Shown piece after piece: positions 32,232-42,803 of a DNA stretch of 64,000 nucleotides. The translations under genes were made by a program, and so were the position numbers. The DNA is from Histomonas meleagridis (Eukaryota; Parabasalia; Tritrichomonadida; Dientamoebidae), in the NCBI GenBank assembly GCA_020186115.1, contig WSYJ01000150.1, positions 47,501-111,500 on the forward strand, read 5' to 3'. Numbering within the stretch: the first letter of the stretch is position 1; each line of letters begins with the position of its first letter. The notes under the pieces are model-generated. The model worked only from the letters and a program-made list of their open reading frames with translations, was not told the origin of the DNA and searched no databases.

Positions 32232-34261
32232 TTATATTATTCGTGAATTTTTAGATAATCTTTTCATTTTAGATCTCTTATTCTTCCTTCCTATTTTCTC
32301 TTTAACTTCTCCATACTGTGTTTTTAGTTTATATTTATCATATATTTTATTTAGATCCTTTTCAACTTCATTAAAAACATTTAAATTTTGTGATCCTATT
32401 AATGAAATTTTTTTAGATATACTCATTAGTTTTTGATAAGAATTTATTGAATTTATTTTTGGCATTTTTTCTGAAGATTCGTCAATTTATCCAAACGAAA
32501 AATTAAATTCATAAATTAACTAAATTGAATCACTAGAATTATCTTCTTCCTCTTCTTGTTCCTTTGGAACAAATTCTTGATCATCTTCTTCTTCGTATAA
32601 ATAATCAGAAAGTTTATCTATTTCATATTCTTCTGTTCTTTCTGAATATTCTGGATAATGTTCGTCTTCAGGCATTTCGAGTGTTCCTAAGTGTTCTATA
32701 TATTCAGGGTTTTCTTCAGTTTCATGTGATGCTATTTCTATTTCACTTAAATTTTCTATGAATCTTGGATTTATTAAATGAATAGGAAATGCATTACCTG
32801 TTATTTTGAATAAAGCTATTAAATGACAACAAGGTAATCCAGCATATGCAGGATAATGGCATTCACAATCGAGAAAATTTGAATTAAATTCATTATTATT
32901 GTTATCAATAGCAATATAGTGATCATTATTAATGCGTTTGATATTAATTTGTAATGAATTCTGAATTTTAGCATCTATAATTGAACATAATTATTTAGAT
33001 ATATCGAGTTTATAAACATCTATTAATGGATGATGAAAAGTAAAAGCGTTTTTTCGAATATTTTCTTCAAGATTTTTTTTTTGATAAAATTTGATAGATA
33101 TGTGATCACGGATTTCATAGAGATGCTTTAGAGAATTTGTCAAATCTCTTTTAATCATACTATTATATGATTCACCAAGTTGTGAAGAAGTATGATTAAA
33201 ATGAAATACATTCGGTCTTAATGAAACCAAAAGTTTTGATCTAATTGTATATATATTGGTGTCAAAATAGTGAATAATTTCAGGGAATTCCTTGTAAATA
33301 TTATTTAAGGCTACATTTGACTGAGCAGAAGAACGTGAATAAAAAAAATTATTAAGTAACATTAAAAATCGTTCTCTATTTGGATGATTTTTCGATATCA
33401 AATTCTGGACTGTGGCAATTTTGTGTTTCAAGCATAAAAGATGACATAAATTCGGATATTCATCCATTGCTGAACAAATATCAGGATCTTCATCACTTAT
33501 TATGCATTTTAAGTTGGGTGCGATTGATAATATAATAGAAATCAACCAAAAATAAAATTCAAAATTCTCCGATGGAGAAAAAGCAACTCCCCCTGAAATT
33601 AATTCCATATTATTTCCCTGGAGTGAAATTGGTATTATTGTCCAATCACAAAAAATTGGGAATTGATGTACCATCGATGACTAAAATATCACAATATTTG
33701 ATTAAATTCTCTCTCTTTTCGTGTGTAACAGTATAAATACCTGCAATTAATCCATTTATATCTTCAAATATATAACAATCACCTTTTTCATACATGTATT
33801 GAGAAATCTGTTTCTGACTCATTTGTTTTTTCACTTACAGATGAGGATTTTTTTATTTCTTCTCTTGTGATTGAAATTGAATATTTTTGCTCAATATAAT
33901 AAATTATATGAAAATTTGAAATACCATTTTTCTTTATTGTTGCAATCTCTTCTTGCACTGAGTTGTCTAATTGTTTTGGATTTTGAATCTCATGTAAATG
34001 TTTTAAATTAAAATTTTTTGATATAATATATATTCCTCTGTTATTTTTGTTGAAAGTTAAACGAAAATCGCACCCTGTTTTTTTCGAATTTTGTATATTT
34101 TAATGAGATTGATGCATAGTACAATAAAATCGTAATCTATCCGAATGTTTTGAATCTTTTAAATAGATATCAAATCCATTCCTATTTGCTAGTTCTTTAA
34201 GATAACAATTGAGATCTGACCCATTAGAAAAAGATAATTCGCTAAGTTGATCAAAGTTCAT
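32232..34261 (-). pseudogene. MULE-D transposase relic
   Basis: It is read from the ATG at 34261. A FAR1-like finger (FYCTMHQSH ... KKTGCDFRLTFN ... KHLHEIQN) is followed by frames broken near 34100 and 33830-33650 that carry the first core Asp (ILVIDGTSI) and DWTIIPISLQ. From 33674 to 32991 runs the rest of the core (LKCIISDEDPDICSAMDEYP, CHLLCLKHK, a QLGESYNSMIKRD segment). A SWIM finger (DCECHYPAYAGLPCCHLI, about 32810-32870), an acidic stretch, and a basic tail (KIGRKNKRSKMKR) follow to about 32232. All MULE modules are present but split by several shifts and stops. Confidence 0.8.
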
Positions 34262-34424
34262 TCTTCACAGAAAGTCCGACCAGGGAGCCGTTAATTATTA
34301 ATCCCAAATATAAATATGAATTCAAGAAATAATTTAATGAAAAATAATGAAAAATTTATATCTTAATTCATATTTGAATCTTATATTTTATTTAAAATAG
34401 ATGTTTTTATAATATAGTATGAGT

Positions 34425-34541
34425 AAAATCATAAAAAAATGCAATTAAAAACATCATGAATTTTCACAGTGTGTGTTAAAAAATTGTACACCTGGGGACA
34501 TGTCCCCGGGGACAGTCCCCGGGGTACATATGATTGAACCC
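34425..34541. repeat. MULE-D right terminal inverted repeat
   Basis: It is the partner of 31628-31744, carrying the same GC-rich palindromic block in inverse orientation at about 34493-34524. Confidence 0.88.
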
Positions 34542-34617
34542 TTAATTTAATTCAGAAAGCTTTTATAAAGTAGTCATTTAAAAAGGTGATAGATTTAAGC
34601 GATTATCCAAATTTTTA

Positions 34618-35150
34618 TTAAGGTACCCCAAAATTGAACGCCCTATTCAATTGGTATAAAAATTAAAATGCTTAACGGTTACCCGAAAGACGATCAAAAT
34701 GAATTGAATTTCGGTGTAAAGTATTCAATCCGATGATCGGTTTTCTTCTAATTGGTACAAGAAATAATTTAGAGCCCAGGTAATATTTTATTTGGAGGTA
34801 CCAACTAACGTCCTCCGCAGGAACCGGCTGGGCTCTATATATTTATATTTCTAAACGTTCTCATATACGGTCACACATCACAGAAAAAGATTAAACCTGA
34901 CCCCCACCCCTAGTACATCTAATATTGATCACCTGTCAACGCCCTCTAATAAAAAAAGTGCTCCGCGGAGTCGGGCTACGGCAGGTTTGTGATAAATGCA
35001 CTCATCCGCCATTAGGGCTTTCTTTGGAAGAGGGGGTACCTTGGTTTAAAGAAAAAGAAAGAAAGAAAAAAGTTCTCAATTGCCCATTGAGTGAACAAAC
35101 TTTGTTTTTTTCACTATGTGCTAAGTCTATTATTAGATCAATGACAAATT
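34618..35150. other. Intergenic region of a Rep-type replicon, GC-richer
   Basis: It lies between the MULE-C right end and the 377-codon gene. With the MULE nest removed it would directly follow Rep relic no. 1. It contains the origin-like stem-loop (34771-34836) and shorter direct motifs (AATTGGTA at about 34649 and 34750). From 34860 a GC-richer leader (CTCCGCGGAGTC, a perfect 10-bp palindrome within) runs to the start codon. There is no gene in it. Confidence 0.5.
34771..34836 (-). other. CRESS-like replication origin (stem-loop with nonanucleotide)
   Basis: A 9-bp stem, AGAGCCCAG (34771-34779) with CTGGGCTCT (34828-34836), closes a 48-nt loop. On the minus strand the loop holds AAATATTAC (34780-34788), which fits the CRESS nonanucleotide NANTATTAC and abuts the stem, as in circular ssDNA replicons. 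An inner hairpin GGAGG/CCTCC carries TGCGGAGGACGTTAGT, which recurs beside Rep relic no. 3 at 63065-63081 in the same order relative to its nonamer. The conserved block, the spacing from Rep and the strand together support an origin. Function is inferred. Confidence 0.65.
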
Positions 35151-36284
35151 ATGTCTAATAATATTTCTACTGGGTATCAACAAAATGAATGTTGTCGTGA
35201 AGGTTATTGTTATTCTACAATTAAACCTTATGCTGAAAAGAAAACTAGGAAATATACACATTCTTTATATGAAAATGTTTCAGAATATTCTCAATCTGTT
35301 TGTGGTACTTATGTTGATTTAAATACAATTGCAGATGGAAATAAACATGATATCGAATTTGAAATGAATCTTCCATTTGAAGATATATTAGCTTTACAAG
35401 CATTTGATTTATATCCAAATAGATTAGTTGGTGATATTGAATTAAAGTTTTATGTTAAACAAAATGGTTTAGTTTGGTGTCAAGTAGATCCACGTAAAAT
35501 TAAAGAAGTTAAAGAATTTTTAGAAGATTCTTCTATTAATGCTACATTTAATAATTTACCTTTATTTACTCATGGTTTTACTCAAATAGGTAATTCTGCT
35601 AATATAACTACTACATTTAAATGTGATACTGAAACTAATCATACTATTGATACTGCAACTGAGAATGTTTCTTTATATTGTACAGGTTTAACTGTACTTT
35701 CATGTAAATCTAATATGTTTGGATTTGGAGTTAAAGAAGAAACTTTAAATAAAATAGCTCAAATACTTCAACAACCTGGAGGTTTAATAATTCCTTCACA
35801 ACAATTAGATTATAATGCATTTGCTTTAGCTGCTACTGAATCTGGTATACAATCTACTATTAATATGCCTTTATTTAATGTTACAACTATTACAGTTGTA
35901 TTTCCAAAACATGCTAATGATTATACTTGTTTCGATAATCCTATTTATAATAATGTACAATTAACTATTGCAGGTCAAAATTATCCTGATGAGCCTATAT
36001 CTACATTAGGTGCTAGATTTTTACAATATCAATTAGTTGCTTCTGATTTAGATGATAGTATACAATGTACTAAAGAATTTGCAGATTCTTTAACTATGGA
36101 TAGGAATGCTTCTAATGGTACAAGATATAATAACACATTAAGTGATGCTACCTCATTTATGCTTAATATACAATGTGAACGTTCACGTGGTGGTTACGTA
36201 TTCAACGGCTCAGATTCTGACGGTCAAAACATCCCGATACAAATTAAGGGGCAACCTATATATACTCAAGCTAATGATACATAA
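35151..36284 (+). CDS. Intact 377-residue protein, candidate jelly-roll capsid-like product
   Basis: I do not recognise the family with certainty. The protein is beta-rich throughout, has a Cys-rich N terminus (NECCREGYC), no signal peptide or membrane segment, and many Asn/Thr residues. Two halves each look like a beta barrel: residues about 55-210 (HDIEFEMNLPFEDILAL ... NRLVGDIELKFYV) and 225-370 (INMPLFNVTTITVVFPKH ... CFDNPIYNNVQLTIAG, then ISTLGARFLQYQLVASDLDD). That layout suggests a viral double jelly-roll or other jelly-roll coat protein. It is uninterrupted while all neighbours are decayed, and it follows the Rep-type origin in a position a structural gene could occupy. A host-domesticated or unrelated transposon gene is also possible. 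Confidence 0.4.
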   Translation: MSNNISTGYQQNECCREGYCYSTIKPYAEKKTRKYTHSLYENVSEYSQSVCGTYVDLNTIADGNKHDIEFEMNLPFEDILALQAFDLYPNRLVGDIELKFYVKQNGLVWCQVDPRKIKEVKEFLEDSSINATFNNLPLFTHGFTQIGNSANITTTFKCDTETNHTIDTATENVSLYCTGLTVLSCKSNMFGFGVKEETLNKIAQILQQPGGLIIPSQQLDYNAFALAATESGIQSTINMPLFNVTTITVVFPKHANDYTCFDNPIYNNVQLTIAGQNYPDEPISTLGARFLQYQLVASDLDDSIQCTKEFADSLTMDRNASNGTRYNNTLSDATSFMLNIQCERSRGGYVFNGSDSDGQNIPIQIKGQPIYTQANDT

Positions 36285-37600
36285 TTTCTCAAAGCCAAAA
36301 TAATTATAATAATCTCGGGAGCAATTATATCTATTAATCTCCCGAACTATTGGCTCGATTCTCAAAAATTATTTGTTTGTATAGTAGTATAGATGGAGAT
36401 ATAATTTCATACACAATTTAAAACATGCTAAATGTAAATCTTGGCGATCACTTCTTATTCTCATCTATAAATTATCACCTATTCAAATGTAATGTAACAT
36501 ATGCTTTCCAGAAATTAGGTTATGGTATAGGCTTAAATGAAAAACTAAAAGAATATATGGAGTCTTCTAAAATACTTTTTAACATGTTCAGGGGCACTAT
36601 CCTCAACAAAGAAGACAAGTTTACCTAATTCCTTAGGTAATTGAAGCACATTCTCATCCTCTTCATTGAAATCAAAAGAAGAATCTGATGGAAGTTGAGA
36701 ACATGGTTTCTCATAACCGAGGACCCTTCTTTCACGGATGATTGGAAGATTACTAGAACTAGTAATAAAAGACATCCTTATTATATTAAACGATGATATG
36801 AGCGACGGTTATATGACATTTTTAAAACATCCATTTTTTATACTTCTGAATTTTTTTGTTTTGAATGTACAGTTCTACCGTCATACGAAAAGTGAAAAGT
36901 ATGTAAATTCTTAACGGTTTTTGAGCCTAACTTTGAAAATTATCGGTTTATATATTATATACTTATCATTGTCGGGCCACGTAAGAAGATATCTAAAAGC
37001 TTTCTATCGTTTATAACGAAAAGTTCCAAGTTTCATATCACTATTATGATGAATTTCCTTGACGAAGATGTCTCTGATGAGGAATGGGAAAGAGGTATGG
37101 TGGAGTGTGATCAACTCCAATAAGAAGGTTAGATGCCATGGTCTGTGAAGGGGACTAGGTTGTCCTGTACCATTTATGTTTCCCGTTTTTCCGTTCCGCC
37201 TCAATCGGTTTATGCTCCAAAAGCACGTCTTCCCTGACTTGTCCTGGCTATCTTCCCGGCTAGAAAGAGAGTTCCGGTGTGCTTGGAGGATCTCCTGGAA
37301 GCCTTATCCAGTTCGTCCATTTCCACCACTCTTACTCAAATTCTTTAAAAGGAATGAGCTGGGAAAGCTCCTCCTAAGATTATATCAAAATTGTATGCAT
37401 TCAATTGACTTCACTGTATAACATGCAAAAGAACTATTGCATTGAGATGGACGGTGAACGAAAGGCTAACTATAATCAAAGTTTACTAACTCATTTTTGG
37501 TGAAGAAAAAAATTATTATTAAATTTTAATAATTTAATATTAATCAATCAAAAGTTCAGTGGGTTACGGTTGCATTCGTGTAAAAGTACATAATATATTT
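36285..37600. other. Region of uncertain coding content with a GC-rich patch
   Basis: No gene can be called confidently. A minus-strand frame at 36545-36775 (76 codons, MSFITSSSNLPIIRERRVLG, acidic middle) looks more protein-like than chance. Between 37000 and 37430 the DNA is markedly GC-richer and shows broken coding-like frames, for example a plus-strand MMNFLDEDVSDEEWERGM start near 37047 and a basic minus-strand frame near 37230-37330. These may be decayed genes of the same replicon or of a further element. Confidence 0.3.
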
Positions 37601-39237
37601 CTCATCTACATTAATAAACAATATAAAAAAAATATATCAAATTAGAGAATAAAATTAAACAATATATTATAATGATGATGATTGTCATAATACTTTGTTA
37701 AAATATCAGAAAAATAAATACATTATGCCTATTGAAAAATACGCATGATATATCAAAGAATAATTCAATCTAAATATTAACAACAATTTTTGAGAAATAT
37801 CCATTCTCAAGTATCAAAAAAATATTAAGGAAACATTGAATGATATATCAAATTATATTAAAAGTTTTTGAATATAATGTGTGTAAAAAAAAATATGTTA
37901 GTGAGTAGATACAATATGGGTTAACGGTCGTTCATGACAAAGAAAATGGTATAATATTTAAATGAATTTATAGAAATATCGAAAAAAGTCATGAAAAAGA
38001 ATTTTATTAACATTATTATGGCTTATCAGTCATAATTCTATTTAGAGTATGAAAATTTTTTTATATGCTTATTTATTCAGTAAAGTGCCTACCAGTCACT
38101 CAATAATAATTTTCTCCGGAAAATTGACGGTGACAATGTTCTTTGATAAAAATATCATTTTATACTGTATTAATATTTTAAACATATAAAAATATAATTA
38201 CCAACATTTCATTGATAATATATCATTAAAAATTTAATTAAATATTTAAAAAATAGAGGGTAAACGGAATTCAGAAAATATGATGATTCATATCGAATGT
38301 TGTAATGTCCACAAAGGAAAATTTTTAATCAATTAATTAGAATATTTAAAAGTTAAATAAATTTAATACCCACTTTATTATTTTGAACTAATATAACATT
38401 GCATCATTAAGAAGAATAAAAAAATATATAGAGTATAAGGAGATAAAAGATGGATATAATTATAAAGCATGAATTTTAATAAAAAGTGAAATAATAATTT
38501 TATTAAGATATATAAAATGCTATTAAAAAATTAATACAAATATTATAATCAGTCATTAAGTATAATAATGGAGACTTTACTAAAAGAAATGAGAATTAAA
38601 ATAACATTCATTTTATTAAGTGTAATCTGAATAGGGGTAAATATTATGTATTATCAGTATTATTATATATAATGAAATGACATAAATAACATCAAAATAT
38701 TGTAAAGAATATTTAAAATATAGTAATAGAGAGATATTGGAGAAATTTTGAAAAAAATTTCAAATGCAAATCACAAAATGACATCATAATATTATCATAT
38801 TATTTTCTAAATTTAAAATATGTCATTTATTTGATGTAAGAAAATTGTATCTCAATATAAAAAATAATAAGAAAAATATATTTGAAAACAGGTTTTACAT
38901 GTTACAACTTTTTAGGTATTTTCCATGTTTTTTGATCGTATTTTCTTGTTATAAACATCTTTATCTCCAAATCAAATAATAATTTACTAAAATAATATGG
39001 TAACATCAATCATAATTATTATGTTGCTTATTATATTTCAAAATCAATTTTCATGATTTTTTGATTTTAAAATGAATAAACTCGATATTAACTGAATATA
39101 AATCAAAATTAACAAAAAATTTAAATATATCATATAATTCTAAGAAATGTAATAGAGAAATTTTCCAACTTTATAATTTAAAGTGAAATTGATTATCTAT
39201 CATGGAAAATTAAAATTAATATGATTTAGTATCTAAC
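37601..39237. repeat. Diverged Merlin-arm sequence next to a MULE gene
   Basis: Several stretches resemble the Merlin arms at 14.5-22.2 kb: about 37.9-38.3 kb matches 15.64-16.07 kb, and 39050-39220 matches 21738-21915 (shared TTTTAAAATGAATAAA and TTAACTGAATATAAATCAA). The terminal ~310 bp of the Merlin right end, including its inverted repeat, is absent. The sequence abuts MULE coding sequence at almost the same codon as in MULE-A. No gene is seen in it. Confidence 0.6.
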
Positions 39238-40684
39238 GAAAAGAATCAATTTTTTACTGAAGAACAAGTTCAAGCAAATATTATTAGGTGCTTCAACAAA
39301 AACAAATATCAAAGAGCACCAACAATTCTATTTGAAAAAATTTTAAAATGGATTGAAACAAAAACCCCTTTCGGTGTAATAAAGAATATAATAGATTACA
39401 AAAAAGTTCATAATTTTGTATATGAACTTAATCGTCAATATCGTGAACGATCAGATTTTCGGAAGACGATAAATCGGGATAGATTTTTTTATTTGAAATG
39501 TCAATTGAAAATAATCAAACAATTTCAGGTTTTGCATCAGATTTTATGTTACAAAGAGTACCTGAATCAAGTATTATCGGAATAGATGGTACATGCAAAG
39601 TTTCTCCAGAAAATTCTTATCAATTAATTATTTTTATTTAAAGGACAATATATATGAATCTTCCATTATATTATCTGATACTCCCGGGTAAAAAAGAAAG
39701 TACCTATAATTTATCATTTACTTTTTATTCAAATTGTTTACAAAGATTTGGTTATAATTTTATGGAAGATGTGAAATTTATATGTGATTTTGAACAAGCA
39801 TTAATTAATGCAATTATTAACAATTTAATGCGAAATAATTCTTATTCACAATTGTGTTATTTTCATTTCACGCAAACATTAGAAAAATATGAAGTTACAT
39901 TCAAATAAGAACAAAATGAAATAGGAATTGATTTACTTAAAATTATTAAATTACTTCTACTTATAGATATTAATCCTGCATCACAATTTATATATTTTCT
40001 TCCTCGACTCAATGGTATTAATGAAAGTTTGAATAATTTTATTGATTATTTTTGTGAAACTTATACGAAAACATTTCCTATAAACTATTGGAACTGTACT
40101 GGAAAACCATTAAAAGAAAGAGTTACAAATGAGAGTTTTAATAAAAAATTAAAAAATTACATTAATACATCAAAACCATCACTTCATGAATCTTTTATTC
40201 ACATACAAACACTAGAAAATTCATTAAAAAACAGGTATCTTAATTATCAAAGAGAAAACAATATTAGAAGTAAATATAAGGAAGAATCATTACATAATCA
40301 AAATATGACATTCATTTTAAATTTGAATAATTTAAAGAAAAAATATAAAATTTTCCAGCAAGCATTACAATATGAAAATACATTCGATTTTGGCATCAAA
40401 GAAGATCAATTAGAATTCAGAGATATAAATATAACAGTGCCAATGTTTAATAAAAAAAGATATTATCGATGAATAAAAAATCTAAAGGAAATTGTCCACC
40501 AGTAATTCCTGAAGATCTTTTAATAAAGTACAAAAATGCGAAAGATGAAAAAATCAAAAAACCCATAATGAGAAGAATTCCGAATTGTAAAGGAAGATGG
40601 AAAGATCCTTTTATTATAAAAGTACACATGGAGAGAGAAGTAAGAAAAATGGAAAGATCTAAAAAACCAGGAAAGGTGGAATAA
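39238..40684 (+). pseudogene. Diverged second MULE-A-type transposase relic
   Basis: It is homologous to 22237-23683 along its length: KYQRAPTILFEKILKWIETKTPFG against KYHRMPFLIFNELLNWIEKKTPIG, then SSIIGIDGT, a KFICDFEQALINAI core segment, LCYFHFTQTLEK, NESFNKKLKNYI, and a basic C terminus (MNKKSKGNCPPVIPED...). At least four frameshifts or stops interrupt it (near 39490, 39650, 39908 and 40470). The N-terminal finger is missing; Merlin-like DNA sits in its place. Together with the terminal repeat at 42480-42803 it defines a second copy of this MULE family. Confidence 0.8.
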
Positions 40685-40742
40685 TCGAAAAATTCGAGTA
40701 AAATTTAAACAATGCAAAAAATTAATCATTTTAGTATTAAAT

Positions 40743-42192
40743 TAATGTATAATGTATAATGTATAATGTATAATGTATAATGTATAATGTATAATGTATA
40801 ATGTATAATGTATAATGTATAATGTATAATGTATAATGTATAATGTATAATGTATAATGTATAATGTATAATGTATAATGTATAATGTATAATGTATAAT
40901 GTATAATGTATAATGTATAATGTATAATGTATAATGTATAATGTATAATGTATAATGTATAATGTATAATGGATAATGGATAATGGATAATGGATAATGG
41001 ATAATGTATAATGTATAATGTATAATGTATAATGTATAATGGATAATGGATAATGGATAATGGATAATGGATAATGGATAATGGATAATGGATAATGGAT
41101 AATGTATAATGTATAATGTATAATGTATAATGTATAATGTATAATGTATAATGTATAATGTATAATGTATAATGTATAATGTATAATGTATAATGTATAA
41201 TGTATAATGTATAATGTATAATGTATAATGTATAATGGATAATGTATAATGTATAATGTATAATGGATAATGGATAATGTATAATGGATAATGTATAATG
41301 TATAATGTATAATGTATAATGTATAATGTATAATGTATAATGTATAATGTATAATGTATAATGTATAATGTATAATGTATAATGTATAATGGATAATGGA
41401 TAATGGATAATGGATAATGGATAATGGATAATGGATAATGTATAATGTATAATGTATAATGTATAATGTATAATGTATAATGTATAATGTATAATGTATA
41501 ATGTATAATGTATAATGTATAATGGATAATGGATAATGGATAATGGATAATGGATAATGTATAATGTATAATGTATAATGTATAATGTATAATGTATAAT
41601 GTATAATGTATAATGTATAATGTATAATGTATAATGTATAATGTATAATGGATAATGGATAATGGATAATGGATAATGGATAATGGATAATGGATAATGG
41701 ATAATGTATAATGTATAATGTATAATGTATAATGGATAATGGATAATGGATAATGGATAATGGATAATGGATAATGGATAATGTATAATGTATAATGTAT
41801 AATGTATAATGTATAATGTATAATGTATAATGTATAATGTATAATGTATAATGTATAATGTATAATGTATAATGGATAATGTATAATGTATAATGGATAA
41901 TGTATAATGGATAATGTATAATGTATAATGTATAATGGATAATGGATAATGTATAATGGATAATGGATAATGGATAATGTATAATGTATAATGTATAATG
42001 TATAATGGATAATGGATAATGTATAATGGATAATGGATAATGGATAATGGATAATGTATAATGTATAATGTATAATGTATAATGGATAATGTATAATGTA
42101 TAATGTATAATGTATAATGTATAATGTATAATGTATAATGTATAATGTATAATGTATAATGTATAATGTATAATGTATAATGTATAATGTAT
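40743..42192. repeat. 1.45-kb heptanucleotide minisatellite (TATAATG/GATAATG)
   Basis: About 207 uninterrupted 7-bp units of TATAATG, with a single-base variant GATAATG occurring in blocks rather than at random (runs of 5, 9, 7, 5, 8 and 7 variant units alternate with long runs of the main form). The phase is never lost. Because 7 is coprime to 3, all three frames share one stop-poor pattern; the long minus-strand frame across it is an artefact. It lies between a MULE relic and its right terminal repeat. Confidence 0.97.
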
Positions 42193-42479
42193 GTTATACA
42201 TTACATTTTATAAAGTGTGTTAAATAAACAAAAGTTATTAATATAAAATTGAAATTAAATCATTATTTGCTTCCAAAATTCAAGTATTTTTTTTTGTTGA
42301 TCTGACATTTTATATTTTACCAGAATTATCCTGACGAAAATAGGAAGTATCCAAAAAAAATTGAATAGGTGATATTTTCTCACAATTTCTAGTAATTTGA
42401 ATACTCATTCAAAAATGGCATCATGAAAAAGAAAAATTTTTCAAATAAAATCATATACATAGAATATTTTAATAAAAAT

Positions 42480-42803
42480 AATATACCACCATATGTTTTA
42501 ACATATGGAAAATTTGATTATGATATTTATTATTTAAAATTTTTTTACTTTTTTTGATCTGCATTAATTACATCAAAAATTATTTTTTCTTCATTATATG
42601 CCATAAAATATATTTTCTACTTATATATATTATGTTTTTGATATTATTATTTTGAAATAAATAATTTAATTTTTTCGAGAATTTTTTAATTTTAAAATTT
42701 TTGATTTTTTTCTTGTTGTAATTATACTACAGTTCAAAAAGTCAAAAATTGAGTCGATAACCGTCCAAAAGTGTGTATGTTTAGGGTATAAAATTAGACT
42801 TCC
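42480..42803. repeat. Right terminal repeat of the second MULE-A-type element
   Basis: It is a diverged copy of the outer MULE-A right end: TATGTTTTAACATATGGA, then TTCAAAAAGTCAAAAATTG, AACCGTCCAAAAGTG and GGGTATA...AGACT, in the same order as 25390-25701. The element seems to end near 42803. The matching left end was not found, so this copy is truncated. Confidence 0.7.

Larger units (their letters stand above)
31628..34541 (-). mobile_element. MULE-D, nested in MULE-C
   Basis: Inverted repeats of about 117 bp (31628-31744 and 34425-34541) begin GAGTTTAATCAGATGTACC and GGGTTCAATCATATGTACC and continue nearly identically through a GC-rich palindromic block and AACACACACTGTGAAAATTC. Flanking 9-mers TTGATTTTA (31619-31627) and TTAATTTAA (34542-34550) match at 7 of 9 positions and may be an aged target duplication. 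It inserted just upstream of the MULE-C transposase gene. Confidence 0.75.
29651..34608 (-). mobile_element. MULE-C, with MULE-D nested inside
   Basis: Inverted ends GGATAATCGCTTA(T/A)ATCTA start at 29651 and finish at 34608, matching over about 40 bp (to AAATGAC). They are flanked by 9-bp near-duplications AAATTTTTT (29642-29650) and AAATTTTTA (34609-34617). The element holds a decayed transposase gene on the minus strand and MULE-D (31628-34541). Without MULE-D it would be about 2.0 kb. The low-complexity duplication makes the exact ends tentative. Confidence 0.65.

Noticed and set aside
34771-34836. tRNA-like or intron-like reading of the 34.8-kb stem-loop (GTAATA ... ACTAAC ... CAG)
   Set aside because: No cloverleaf can be drawn, and the splice signals differ from the trichomonad GTATGT/ACTAACACACAG pattern. 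The shared block beside another Rep relic fits an origin better.
40726-42201. 491-codon minus-strand frame of repeated IIHYTLY units
   Set aside because: It is the translation of a heptanucleotide minisatellite; any 7-bp repeat lacking stops gives such a frame.
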